A stretch of DNA of 64,000 bases from Odobenus rosmarus divergens (GCF_000321225.1 NW_004450303.1:3097117-3161116), one strand, 5' to 3'; shown: positions 20,520 to 30,780, counted from the first letter of the stretch. The notes: generated by a model not told the origin, from the letters alone. A program made the numbers and translations.

Positions 20520-20752
20520 GCTTTAAGAGAGGGGAGAATCTAATATTTTCTCTAACCAAGGGCATCCACCCTCTCAAGAGACACTTGCCCCAAATTTTGC
20601 TCTTAAAAACCCTCACTTGCAGAGAGTATGGGACTTTTTTGAGCATTAGCTCCTGACACCAATAAATTATCTGTCTTCACTACAAAATCTCCATGTCAGT
20701 TTTAAATGACTTGCTGCGCATTGGGCAGATGAACTCTGCTCTGGTTCGGTTA
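20520..20752 (+). mobile_element. Possible solo-LTR segment
   Basis: The layout recalls the R/U5 side of a retroviral LTR: CTTAAAAACCCTCACTTGC (a weak TATA-like stretch), then GAGCATTAGCTCCTGACACC, AATAAATTATCTGTCTTCAC about 70 bases downstream, and a terminal CTGGTTCGGTTACA. The 5' boundary and a target duplication could not be located, and no internal viral genes are present. This is the least certain repeat call in the window. Confidence 0.35.
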
Positions 20753-21698
20753 CATATTTCACTAGAAGAATAAAAATTGTTTATTTTCTCTGTAGTTGTG
20801 TAAGTTAATAATAAAACAGTTAACTCATGAATAATATGAGTAAGTTTGCTACATTCATTTGGTAATGAGATAAAGCAACTAAAATGTCCTCACTTGTTCA
20901 ATGTTTATCACTATCTATTTTTTCCTTTGCTTTGATAATAAATATGATCTTGGATTTTGAAATTTAAAAGTTTTCTAAAGAAATTTATCTGGGGTCACCA
21001 AGGCTGATGAAGAGAAGTGGTTGGGTTTCTTAAGAATCCACCAGGGCATAAACTTTTTATCATATTTCTTTTTCTTAAAAACTTGGCATGCAGGTGGCAC
21101 GCACTTAGGTGCCCCATAATTTTGCCTAAAATGTATCTTTCAGCCCTCTTTGTTCTACTGTCTCCAACCCCTACCCTTTCAACCCCATTTTTCTGTTTTT
21201 CTCTTTGCTTGTGACTTTTCCACTTGAACACCTATCCTGGATCGAAGCGAATCTTTCGGAGGGTATATGTATTACAGATAGCTACAGACAGTCAGAGAAT
21301 ATGGGCCTGGGGCTCAGAATCTAGGTGTTACTTTCCATGAAGATGAATATATACTAAACCTTAGAAGGGAACATATCATCTTAATTTAACAAAGCCTTGA
21401 CCTTGCCCAGATGATAGGAAGTTGCATTTTGTTTCTTGCAGTTCAGTCTCTAGAATTTCCTAGCAACAATGTTTAAGTGAGTTCTTTTTAATACTTTTGG
21501 GAAAAGCACAGGGGAATAGATTAATGTTTTACTCTAAGAGTTAATTTGATTCATGTGCTCAGCATCTGTACTCCAAAGCAGCACATTCCTGAGAAATTGC
21601 CTGAATCTTTTCATAAAAGAAATCGTCTGCTGCATTACAAAGAAGAGGCCCTTTGGAATGAATCTTACTGCAAATTTCAATACTTCGTGTTTTAAAAT
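20753..21698. other. Unassigned sequence
   Basis: No repeat family or gene recognised. The overlapping short frames on both strands at 21534-21753 end in the duplicated block. Confidence 0.5.
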
Positions 21699-21755
21699 AG
21701 TAATGGAGAAGTCAGAGCATTCTCCTCCAAGCATGCCCACAGAAGTGACCTGATT
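21699..21755 (+). repeat. 57-bp duplicated block, copy 2
   Basis: Differs from copy 1 (20369-20425) at three positions only. On the plus strand it is open in a short frame ending MEKSEHSPPSMPTEVT, but copy 1 does not extend that frame, so this is not taken as coding. Confidence 0.9.
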
Positions 21756-21789
21756 ACCATGACTTACTGTTTACATGGAACCTATTTTT

Positions 21790-22024
21790 TTAAAATAATT
21801 TTTTATTGTTATGTTAATCACCATACATCACGTCATTAGTTTTTGATGTAGTGTTCCATGATTCATTGTTTGTGCATAACACCCAGTGCTCCACGCAGAA
21901 CGTGCCCTCTTTAATACCCATCACCAGGCTAACCCATCCCCCCACCCCCCTCCCCTCTAGAACCCTCAGTTTGGGGACTAAGTCGGAGCGGGAGACGAAC
22001 CATGAGAGGCGATGGACTCTGAAA
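21790..22024 (-). mobile_element. Mini-L1 with inverted 5' end (twin priming)
   Basis: The left part (21790 to about 21974) is an antisense L1 3' end: T-rich, CATTAGTTTTTGATGTAGTG, CACCCAGTGCTCCACGC, CTCCCCTCTAGAACCCTCAG. At about 21975 the orientation flips, and AAGTCGGAGCGGGAGACGAA, CCATGAGAGGCGATGGACTC follows in sense. That sense piece is exactly the L1 segment lying just upstream of the left part in the consensus. The whole is bounded by a perfect 18-bp duplication TACATGGAACCTATTTTT (21772-21789, 22025-22042), so it entered as one event. Confidence 0.93.
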
Positions 22025-22288
22025 TACATGGAACCTATTTTTGAATGCTCAGATTGAGTCTTGAACAGCATCCGATTCACCATCATCTCGGTTCTCTCAG
22101 CAAAGCAGCAAGAGGTAATTACGCCATTTTTATTAATGCCAACATTAAAACAGAGAGTTAGAATATGCTGGAGTAGATTGTTTCCAAACCCTTTTAGAAG
22201 AGCGTGGCTATACATACCAATTGAGTGCATTGCCTTTTGTGAGCCGACATGCTGTGCTATCAATTTCACAACTGAGTAGAATTGTGCA

Positions 22289-22314
22289 AGGGAGTGGTGG
22301 GGGGGCGGGGGGGA
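22289..22314 (+). other. G-rich tract with quadruplex potential
   Basis: GGGAGTGGTGGGGGGGCGGG and following G-run: at least four runs of three or more G with loops of one to five bases on the plus strand. Confidence 0.6.
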
Positions 22315-22334
22315 GAAAAGATGCAAAATTGTTT

Positions 22335-22520
22335 TAGTAACTAGTATGTGACTGACATTGTGCTAGACACTATAAAATGGTTTTATCATCAGATCTTCAG
22401 AACCCTATGATGAAATTTCCTTTTATACTCAAGGAAACCAGGGTGAGGTGATCTTGATCACACAGCTTGGAGCAGGTCAAACATATCTTTAAGCCCTGAT
22501 TTGCCTGCCTCAAGACCTAG
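22335..22520 (+). mobile_element. MIR element
   Basis: Sense MIR order: GTGACTGACATTGTGCTAGAC, TATCATCAGATCTTCAGAACC, CAAGGAAACCAGGGTGAGG and TGATCACACAGCTTGGAGC, ending around CCTGATTTGCCTGCCTCAAG. Well aligned through the 'ggtcacacagct' core. Confidence 0.75.
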
Positions 22521-22745
22521 TCCTTTTTGGAAACCTTGTGCACTGTTGGTGGGAATGTAAATTGGTACAGCCATGTGGGGAACCAGTATGAAGGATCCAG
22601 CAACCCCTCTTCTGGATATATATGCAAAGGAAATTAAATCAGTATCTTGAAGAGACACCTGCCCTCCAATGTTCATTGCAGCCTTATTCACAATGGCCAA
22701 GATATGGAAATTACATATAAATAGTATAATATATATGGAGAATAT
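22521..22745 (+). mobile_element. L1 ORF2 C-terminal fragment
   Basis: GCACTGTTGGTGGGAATGTAA, ATTGGTACAGCCATGTGGG, CTTCTGGATATATATGC and TTGCAGCCTTATTCACAATGG, CCAAGATATGGAAA are the successive landmarks of the L1 ORF2 C-terminal coding sequence. It runs into AT-rich sequence on its right. Frames are broken. Confidence 0.85.
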
Positions 22746-22830
22746 CATTATATTATATATTATTTATGTTATTGTTATATATATTACTATATATTATTAG
22801 AATATATAATAAGTACATAGTATATACTTT
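22693..22830. repeat. TA-rich low-complexity tract
   Basis: Dominated by ATAT and TTATATAT units. It overlaps the end of the L1 fragment and is probably grown from its A/T-rich sequence. Confidence 0.8.
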
Positions 22831-22949
22831 AAAAGGAATTGAAATATAAATATAAATTGAAATGGCCTCTAGGTAGGAAAATCAGCATTTTGTCCTTAAA
22901 AGTGTTTTCAAGAGTTGATTTAGAGTGTGCTATAAAGATCATAACTTTT

Positions 22950-23080
22950 CCCCTCTAGGCTGAACTTCTCCAATCAGAGTATCAGTTATTCAAGGGGCAG
23001 AGCCATATCTTACTGATTCATGTCCTCAGAACATAACAGAAAACATTGGTGTCTATTACAGTTTGGTTGAGTTAATGAGC
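22950..23080 (+). mobile_element. L2 3' end fragment
   Basis: AAGGGGCAGAGCCATATCTTAC, TGATTCATGTCCTCAGAACAT and TTGGTTGAGTTAATGAGC match the L2 3' end order ('gggcagggaccgtgtcttattcatc ... tgttgaatgaatga'). Confidence 0.6.
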
Positions 23081-24124
23081 AATTAAGATATTCTTTCTTG
23101 GTAACTTTCCTGAAATCTCAGCTTGGTTAAACACCCCCTCTTCCAGACAGCCAGATTAGAGTGGATCCCTGACTTCAGCAAATCAACCACAAGCTGACTG
23201 TGGTGGGAGAGTCTTGATGTAACTAGGAGTGCCTGGAAGAGGCAGATGTTGATAGCACAGAGACTTCCGGAAAACTTACCACCAACTTCAGCATCCTCCA
23301 GTTAAGTACTTCTCCAGTAAGTTTTGAAAATGAGATAATGGCTTCAGTATCCTTCCTTTTAGATCATGAGATCTAAACACATGATCAAAATGACTCAAGC
23401 AAAAAAATTTTTTTAAAAAGATGATTTGTGGTGATGCCTGGAATTTCAAACCCTTTTGTCTGATGAGCATAACAGTTTTTTTTTTTTTTTAAGAGATTTC
23501 CAGGGAAATTCAATACCTTAAAAATTTATTTAGCAAATGCTTATTGAACAATCAGGAAAATAAAATAATCTCTTGTCCATATTCAAACCATTTTCTGGAA
23601 GTTGGAGATATGTATGTTTTAAAATATTACCATTGTTTTTGAAATATTTGTAGAAATCTAGGGTTCTTATGGAGACACTGTCCTTAGTATGTGAGTATTT
23701 AATGAGTTTTAGTTATCATCATCATTATTACTGGCATTAACATCTTTCATAACCCCCATTCCTCACCTCCTCCAATTCCCATTGTCATCCACTTCTTTCT
23801 TGATCTAACCCAATCTTCTCCAGCTTGACCCAAGCCTGGCTTATGGACTCATGCTGTTTCTACTCCCCTAAGTCCAGCAAGAGTCATTGGATTGGAGTTT
23901 CTCGCCAGAAACCAAGCCTTAAATCTCCCACATCTCTTTCTTGACTTGCTGGAAATCCAGCAGCTAAAATGAGCATCAAAACTGTCCACACAGCCATTTC
24001 TGCATACAATTTACCTCCAGTGAAGTTAATGGCAGCTATTTCTGCAGCATTGGAAGAGATTACTTAAATGCCTAAGAGAGAATGGGGGGAAGATGAAGGG
24101 AGTATGAGAAGAAAGGAGTATGCA
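23081..24124. other. Unassigned sequence
   Basis: No repeat family recognised. T-run at 23476-23491; pyrimidine-rich stretch about 23755-23880. Confidence 0.5.
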
Positions 24125-24474
24125 CAGGCATACCTCGGGTTTGGTTGCAGACCACCTCAATAAAGTGAATAGCACAATAAAGTGAGTCACATGAAATTTT
24201 TGGTTTCCCAGTGCATATAAAACTTACGTTTACACTATACTGTAGTCTACTGAGTGTGCATTATGTCTAAAAAAACAATGTACATACCTTAATTTAAAAA
24301 GTAGTTTATTATTAAAAATTTCTAACCATCATCTGAGCTTTCAGTGAGTCATAATCTTTTGCTGGTGGAGGGTCTTGCCTTAACACCGATGGCTGCTGAC
24401 TGATCAGGGTGTTGGTTGCTGAAGGTTGGGTGGCTGTGGCAAGTTTTTAAAATAATACAACAATGAAGTTGGCC

Positions 24475-26290
24475 TCATCGATTGACTCTACTTTTCAAGA
24501 ATGATTCCTCCATAGTGTGTGATGCTGTTTGATAGCATTTTGCCCAGAGAGCTTCTTTCACAATTGGAGTCAATTTTCTCAAACCTGCCACTGCTTTATC
24601 AACTACATTTATGTAATATTCTAAATTGTTGGTTGTCATTTCAACAATCTTCACATCATCTTCACCAGGAGTAGATTTGATCTCAAGAAACCCTTTCTTT
24701 GGGCACTTGGGTGGCTCAGTCATTAAGCGTCTGCCTTCGGCTCAGGTCATGATCCAGGGGTCCTGGCATCGAGCCCTGCATTCGGCTCCCCTCTCGGCTG
24801 GGAGCCTGCTTCTCCCTCTCCCACTCCCCCTCCTTGTGCTCCCTCTCTCTCTGTGTCTCTCTCTGCCAAATAAATAAATAAAATCTTAAAAAAAAAAAAG
24901 AAACCACTTTCTTTGCTAATCTATAAGAAAAACCTCCTCATCCTTCAAGTTTTATCATGAGTTTGCAGCAATCCAGTCCCATCTTCAGGCTTTACTTCTA
25001 ATTCTAGTTCTCTTGCTATTTCCACCACATCTCTAGTTACTGCCTCCACGGAAGTCTTGAACCGCTCAATGTCATCCATGAGGGCTGGAATCAACTTCTA
25101 AATTCCTATACATGTGGATATTTTGACCTCTTCCCATGAATCACAAATGTTCTTCATGGCATCTAGAGTGGTAAATTCTTCCCAGAAGGTTTTCCTTTTA
25201 CTCTGTCCAGATCCATCAGAGGAATCATTATGTATGGCAGCTAGTGCCTTATGAAATGTATTTCTTAAATAATAGGACCTGAAAGTCAAAATTACTCCTT
25301 GATCCATGGGCTGCAGAATGAATGTTGTATTCGCAGGCATGGAAACAACATGAATCTCATTGGACATCTCCATCAGAGCTCTTGGCTGACCAGGTGTGCT
25401 GTCAATGGGCAGTCATATTTTGAAAGGAATCTTTTTTTTTTTCTGAGCAGTGGGTCTCACAATGGGCTTAAAATATTCAGTAAATCATGTTGTAAACAGA
25501 AGTGCTGTCATCCAGGCTTTGTTGTTCCATTTATAGAGCATGGGCAGAGTATATTTAACAGAGTTCTTAAGGGCCCTAGGTTTTTGGAGTGGTCAATGAA
25601 CACTGATTTTGCTGCATTACCCCCTAACAAGCAAGTCAGCCTGTCCTTTGAAGCTTTGAAGCCAGGGATTAATTTCTCTCTAGCTATGAAAGTCCTAGAT
25701 GGCATCTTCTTCCAATAGAAGGTTGTTTTGTCTACACTGAAAATCTGTTGCTTAGCGTAGCCACCTTCATGAATTATCTGAGCTAGATCTTCTGGAAATC
25801 TCACTGCAGCTTCTCCATCAGGATTTGCGGCTTCCCCTTGCACTCTTCTGTTATGGAGACAGCTTCTTTCCTTAAACCTCATGAACCAACCTCTGCAACT
25901 TCACACTTTCCTTCTGCAGCTTCCTCACCTCTCTTAGCCTTCAGAGAACAGAAGAGATTAGGGGCTTTGCTCTGGATCAAGCTTTGATTTATGGGAATGT
26001 GGTGGCTGGTTTGATCTTCTATCCAGACCACACAAACTTTCTCCACATCAGCAATAAGGCTGTTTCACCTTCTTAATGTTTGTGTGTTCAGTGGAGTAGC
26101 ACTTTTAATTTCCTTCAAGAACCTTTCCTTTGCATTCACAAGTTGGCCAACTATTTGATACAAGAAGCATATTTGATAACTATTTGGCCTATCTTGGCTT
26201 TTGACACGCCTTCCTCACTAAACTTAAATCATTTCTAGCTTTTGATTTAAAGTGTGAGATGTAGGAGTCTTCCTTTCACTTGAGCACTTA
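24475..26290 (-). pseudogene. Tigger1 transposase pseudogene
   Basis: Minus-strand remnants of a CENP-B/pogo-like transposase (DNA-binding N-terminus plus DDE catalytic domain; cut-and-paste transposition in the nucleus). Readable from right to left: [50 protein letters not shown] (normally IDNAPGHPRA), [17 protein letters not shown] and [10 protein letters not shown], then the C-terminal ESTPGEDxVxIVEMTT-like part. The first catalytic region has VDK for the usual VDE. The second keeps Asp, but the Pro-Gly-His triplet is now Pro-Gly-Gln. Frame shifts separate the pieces, extra bases disrupt the start region near 26290-26320, and a CanSINE interrupts the C-terminal part. Confidence 0.92.
24701..24898 (+). 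mobile_element. CanSINE nested in Tigger1
   Basis: Sense head GGGCACTTGGGTGGCTCAG, tail AAATAAATAAATAAAATCTT. Target copies AAGAAACCCTTTCTTTG (24685-24701) and AAGAAACCACTTTCTTTG (about 24898-24915) both match Tigger1 sequence, so the SINE is the later arrival. Confidence 0.95.
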
Positions 26291-26450
26291 AGGTTTGTTA
26301 TGTACAATAACGCTGTAGGGTTGTTAATTGGCCTAATTTCAATATTGTGTGTCTCAAAGAATAGGGAAGTCCACGGAGAGGGAGAGAGAGGGGTACGGCT
26401 GGTGAGTGAAGCAGTCAGAACACAAACAATAGTTATCAATTAAGTTCGCT

Positions 26451-27158
26451 GAAACTCTCAAAAAGTTTTAATGTTTCAGTTCATCTTGTAGCAGTACCAT
26501 CAAGGCACTATTCTTCTCTTTTTAAACCTAGCCCCCATTTTCTGTGACACCAAAGAAAGTGATTCAAGAGGGGCAAATGTGCATTCACACACACACACAC
26601 ACACAAATACACACAATTGCTGGCATTTCTCAAGTGTCATATCTTTAAAGAGTGTCATAAGGATTGTACCTAGTGATAGTGGCGCTCATATTTCTCAACC
26701 TCGATGTAATTATGCAGAACCTCGTGACTAACTTTGGTCCATGGCTGTGGGTAGAAATGCTGTGTAATGTTTGTTACCTTAGCATAAGAGCCTCTCCCAA
26801 CTAATACAGATTTTGCACAAGATACATCACAACACACTTTACTTTTTCGGATATCAGCAGTTTTATTTTCCTATTGTGAGAAAAATCTAGAAAGGTATCT
26901 TGTGACAGTTAAGGTGTCTCAGTCCTGCATCAAATTTCTAGCTTGGGAAGAAGAGGAGGATCCCATTTTTCTAGCTGGGGTAGTCTGTAATTTTTCAGAT
27001 GACAGATAAATCAAAGTGACTGTCCCATCTTAAGAGGACTAGATGACTACTTAGGTAGAATTTTCAAGTGCTAATGGATGCTTTTCACCTAGGGGACAAA
27101 CAGGGCTATGCAGGACATTAATCATCTTTGCATAATTTAAACATATTTTTAACTTCCA
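26451..27158. other. Unassigned sequence with a (CA)n run
   Basis: Includes (CA)n at about 26585-26606. The first 60 bases could be a degraded remainder of the Tigger1 right end. No gene recognised. Confidence 0.5.
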
Positions 27159-27204
27159 ATTCAAATGTTTAAATGTTTAGTGTTAAATGTTTAAACATTT
27201 GAAT
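27159..27204. repeat. Perfect 15-bp inverted repeat with 16-base loop
   Basis: ATTCAAATGTTTAAA (27159-27173) and its exact complement TTTAAACATTTGAAT (27190-27204). The loop itself repeats the TGTTTA/TTAAATG theme. It could extrude as a hairpin. AT-rich sequence makes chance occurrence less unlikely than the length suggests. Confidence 0.9.
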
Positions 27205-27294
27205 CCTGTTAATCACACATTCCAAGTAGCAGAGTCAACACTGACAGTCATTATATTATCTCAAAAAAATGCATCTTAAAAATCAATTAAGCTC

Positions 27295-27482
27295 GGGCAC
27301 CTGGGTGGCTCAGATGGTTAAGCGTCTGCCTTCGGCTCAGGTCATGATCCCAGGGTCCTGGGATCGAGTCCCACATCGGGGTCCCTGCTCCTTGGGAGCC
27401 TGCTTCTCCCTCTGCTTCTCTCTCTCTCTCTCTCTCTGTCTCTCATGAATAAATAAATAAAAAAAAATCTTTAAAAAAAATG
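27295..27482 (+). mobile_element. CanSINE, full length
   Basis: Head GGGCACCTGGGTGGCTCAG, shortened CT-rich body, tail with AATAAATAAATAAAAAAAAATC. Perfect target duplication AATTAAGCTC at 27285-27294 and 27483-27492. Confidence 0.95.
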
Positions 27483-27492
27483 AATTAAGCTC

Positions 27493-27871
27493 ATCCATTT
27501 GAATATTCAACAAATGATAATACAAAATTTAAATATTCTCCAGAAAACTAGTTTTTGGCAATAATCAGAGAACTAAAATTATCTTTCAAGAAAGCAATCA
27601 CCTAGAGAAGCAGTGTAAAAGAAAAACTGTCCATATCTCATGTGGCCCCAGTACAACCAATGCTCTGCTTTCCACCTGATATTCTGAGATGGTAGTCTTT
27701 ATAACACACAATAAGTAGGGATAGAGTTGGTCCAATTTTCCAACTTTATTGCAGCCAACAGTACATTTTATAGTCTCCATCAGCTTTCTCCTCTACCGTC
27801 TGAGGTCCAATTAGAATCAAAGCAGCAAGTGAAGATCTAGTACTTGTAAGTTTCCCATTGATGTCATTACA
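27493..27871. other. Unassigned sequence
   Basis: No repeat family or coding signal recognised. Confidence 0.45.
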
Positions 27872-28123
27872 ATATAACTTTTGACTCCCCTCAAAACTTA
27901 ATTACTAATTGCCTCCTGTTGACCAGAAGCCTTACTGATAACATAAATAGTTGGTTAACATATATTTTATAGGTTATATACATTCTTACAAGAAACTAGA
28001 GAAAAAAAACGTTATTAAGAAAATCATAAAGAAGAGAAAATACATTTATTTATTGGAAAAAATCCATATATAAGTGGACCTGGGCAGTTCAAACTTGTGT
28101 TTTTCAAGGTTCAATTGTGTTAT
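27872..28123. mobile_element. Tigger2/MER8-type pogo element fragment
   Basis: ATAACTTTTGACTCCCCTC, GTTGACCAGAAGCCTTACTG, ATAACATAAATAGTTGGTTA, TTATTAAGAAAATCATAAAG, AAAATCCATATATAAGTGG and GGTTCAATTGTG form the ordered right half of the Tigger2-related consensus. The far end should carry the CAGTTGACCC-type terminal repeat, seen here as its degraded complement (AAGGTTCAATTG). The left half is missing. Confidence 0.85.
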
Positions 28124-28429
28124 AAAGTTAAAGATTAGGGATAGCTGTGTCAGAACCAGAAATTGAATTCTGTGTATCTCTTGGGGACCATAGCTAAAGA
28201 AAAGGCAACACTTTTGTGTGTTTTTTAACAAGATTTGTACATCAATCAAGATTTGTATATTTGAGCTGTCAAATATGAAACTTCTGCCATTTTGGATTTA
28301 CTTTATAATATATATAATGCTTCTGCATTGAAACATTTCTGAAGATATAGAGAGACTTTCTCCTTTCCCTTGGTGATCACCCCCCCATTCCCATCCCTTC
28401 CCTCTTTCCACAAGTGTCAAATCTTTTTT
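28124..28429. other. Unassigned sequence
   Basis: No family recognised. C-run near 28380-28387. Confidence 0.45.
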
Positions 28430-28790
28430 ACATGTCAAATACTATGCGAGGTACTGGAGATGATAGTGAACAAAACCAAACATGACTCATGTCAGCAAGA
28501 TGCTTGTGGTAGTGATGGAGGCAGGGATTAAACACACAATTACCTAAATAATATTTAATATAATCTCCTAAAGTATATTTGTGATAAGGATGGTAATTGG
28601 TTATATATAGAGTCATATCATCATGTAGCCAAGGGGTGTGATCTAGTTTGGAGATTGGGCAGATTTTCCTTGAGGAAGTGATAATAGAGATGGAATCTGA
28701 GTAACAATACATTTTAGCAGATGAAATGGGAGAGGAAGAGTGCTCCAGGCAGAGGTAACAGAATGTGTTGAGGGTTTGTGTTCAGAAGAT
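28430..28790 (-). mobile_element. L2 3' region
   Basis: Antisense L2: GCGAGGTACTGGAGATGATAG, TGAACAAAACCAAACATGA, GTTATAT then TTCCTTGAGGAAGTGATAAT, AGATGGAATCTGAG and GTGCTCCAGGCAGAGGTAAC, AGAATGTG. These are the blocks 'gtgctaggcactggggataca ... cttcctggaggaggtgac ... ttccaggcagagggaacagc' in order. Confidence 0.7.
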
Positions 28791-29004
28791 ACTCAGACAT
28801 CGCGTTTTTCCTCTCTAGCTGGTTAATCTTTTTTTAAATATCTTCCATGTCTCTACATGCTCAATGCTTCATGAACATGTGGCATATAATTATACTAGCT
28901 ATTTGATGTTCTTGTCTACTACAATCCCGCTCAATTTCTGGGTCTGTTTCTATTGATTTTTCTCCTTATCATGGGGATATTTTTCTGCTTTTTGGATGTC
29001 TAGT

Positions 29005-29196
29005 CTTTTTTTTTTTAATTTTTTGAAGATTTTTTTATTTATTTGACAGAGAGAGCACAAGCAGAGGGAGCTGCAGGCAGAGGGAAAGGGAGCCCCACTG
29101 AGCAGAAAGCCCCATGTGGGTCTCAATCCCAGGACCCTGGGATCATGACCTGAGCTGAAGGCAGACGCTTAACTAACTGAGCCACCCAGGTGCCCC
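29005..29196 (-). mobile_element. CanSINE nested in L1M
   Basis: Perfect 12-bp duplication TGGATGTCTAGT (28993-29004 and 29197-29208) lying in L1M sequence. The body carries GAGCTGCAGGCAGAGGG and CCCCATGTGGGTCTC, variants of the family. Confidence 0.96.
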
Positions 29197-29922
29197 TGGA
29201 TGTCTAGTAAGTCTTGATTGTATGCAGAGAATGTAAATTTTTATCTTGTTGGGTGCTAAGTATTTTTGTATTTCTATATACTCTTGAATTTCATTCTAGG
29301 AGGTTTACTTGTAAAGAGTGTATAGCTTTACTTTCATTTTAAGTTTGTTAGGTCTTTAGGGATAATTAGTAAGGTAGTAATCTTTTGAGAATTCGATCGA
29401 ATTGTCCTTGTACGATGAGATTTTCTGTTCTCCCTGGTGGGCACTTGAGCTATTCCCAGCTTTGGGTGAACCCCAGGGCTTGTGTCCTCTGTGTCTTCTG
29501 AGTGTTACTCTCTCTAGTTACTGGTAGTTTCATCACAGGCAAGTGCTGATCAGTACTCAGGCGAAGACTCAAGGATGAACCCGTGTAGATCTCTGGAGCT
29601 CCTTCTCTGTGTCAGTCATTCCTCTCCAGTACTCTTCTCCTGTGAGCTACAGCTGCCTTGGCCACCAGGAGCCCTCACCTCCATCTCTTCCATTCGGGGC
29701 CGTCAATAAACTTCTGGGCTCTTTCTCTTGTGCTGCATCCTGGAAAGTCTCCAGGCAGTAAGCTAGGACAAATATAGGGTTAACCTTGCTTGTTTCCCCT
29801 CCTTCAGGGGTGAGAAGTCCTATGTTGCTGGTTGCCCAATGTCTGTAAACCATTGTTTCATATCTTGTCCATTTTTGTGGTTGTTTCAGGTGGGAGGGTA
29901 AATCTGGTCTGTGTTACTGTTA

Positions 29923-30122
29923 TTTTTTTTAAAAGATTTTATTTATTTATTTGTCAGAGAGACAGAGAGAGAGCACAAGCAGGGGGAGTGGCAGGGAGAG
30001 GGAGAGGGAGAAGCAGGCTTCCCGCTGAGCAAGTAGTCTGATGCAGGGCTCGATCCCATGACCCTGGGATCATAACCTGAGCTGAAGGCAGACGCATAAC
30101 TGACTGAGCCACCCAGGCATCC
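29923..30122 (-). mobile_element. CanSINE nested in L1M
   Basis: Antisense copy with a duplicated GGGAGAGGGAGAGGG stretch in the body. Target copies CTGGTCTGTGTTACTGTTA and CTGGTCCATGTTATTCTTTA have diverged. Head complement ends CCCAGGCATCC. Confidence 0.95.
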
Positions 30123-30199
30123 CTGGTCCATGTTATTCTTTATTCCGTTTTGGCAGGCAGTGGAAGTTTGAAAGTCCGTGACAAAATGTCTGTGTGGCC

Positions 30200-30780
30200 A
30201 GAATTATATGCTGCCAGGTGACACCAGAGGAGTAGACTGGGAACAGGTAATATATTGATCTAAAATATTAATAAACCTTTCTCTTTTTGCCCTTTCATGT
30301 ACACAATATGTACACATTAGCTTTGGGCGCTGATCTACATGGTGTGTGGGGATGTGACATGCTAGGGACACAGAAGCATTCATATGCTATGTTAAGAGTA
30401 CAAGACAGTGCTAAGTGAGCTGGGGGGCCTGAAGAATCTAGCATGGAGTAAAGAGGATACAGTGTGGGGACCAAGTATGGTTGAGGCCAGCAAAAAACTT
30501 GTCCGGGAGGTTGATGAGATCAGTAGCACTTCATTTCCGATGCTGGGCACTGGGGGCAGGGAGACAGGGGGGAGGATCCCAGAATAACCACTTCATGGCC
30601 CAGACCAGCCAGGATCCAAAGAATGTCCTGAGAAATCTCCAAAGAAACTCCTGAGGCGTTTCAAATAAACTTTGCCCCCCACTACCTTCGACCCCCCCAG
30701 TATATCATGGATCACCTCTACTTCCCCATAAACTTGATTGTTGCCTAGGAGGAAGGTGAAGAGAGGAGACAGAACGTAGG
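30200..30780. other. Unassigned sequence
   Basis: More GC-rich than its surroundings between 30480 and 30700, with CAAATAAACTTTGCCCCCC at about 30662-30680 resembling a polyadenylation region. An LTR was considered but no ends were found. Confidence 0.45.

Larger units (their letters stand above)
24125..26450 (-). mobile_element. Tigger1 (pogo-type) DNA transposon, nearly full length, inactive
   Basis: The left end has the Tigger1 terminal repeat CAGGCATACCTCGGGTTTGG with a short internal deletion, followed by AATAAAGTGAGTCACATGAA and TACACTATACTGTAGTCTAC. The right side keeps TTATCAATTAAGTTCGCTG at about 26435-26450, after which the consensus is lost, so the right terminal repeat is missing. 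The transposase runs on the minus strand. A CanSINE sits at 24701-24898. The family is known from placental mammals and is extinct as an active mover. Confidence 0.95.
28800..30190 (-). mobile_element. L1M (L1MC/ME-age) 3' UTR with two CanSINEs
   Basis: Antisense 3' UTR landmarks: TTTCTGGGTCTGTTTCTATTG, TGCTTTTTGGATGTCTAGT, TATCTTGTTGGGTGCTAAGT, CTGATCAGTACTCAGGCGAAG, CCTTCTCTGTGTCAGTCATTC, CCTTGCTTGTTTCCCCTCC and GGTGGGAGGGTAAATCTGG. Two antisense CanSINEs (29005-29196 and 29923-30122) interrupt it. Noncoding. Confidence 0.88.

Noticed and set aside
21814..22326. 170-codon minus-strand frame, the longest in the window
   Set aside because: It runs through the mini-L1, across its inversion point, and into a G-rich tract. 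It is a chance frame over repeat sequence.
25299..25718. 139-codon plus frame
   Set aside because: It is antisense to the Tigger1 transposase, which is clearly encoded on the minus strand.
24125..26450. Possibility that the interval is a domesticated TIGD-type gene
   Set aside because: The frames are broken by shifts, a SINE insertion and catalytic changes, and the terminal repeat is present, so it is an ordinary dead transposon.
30540..30780. Possible LTR with an AATAAA-like signal
   Set aside because: No TG/CA ends, target duplication or second copy could be found; left as unassigned.
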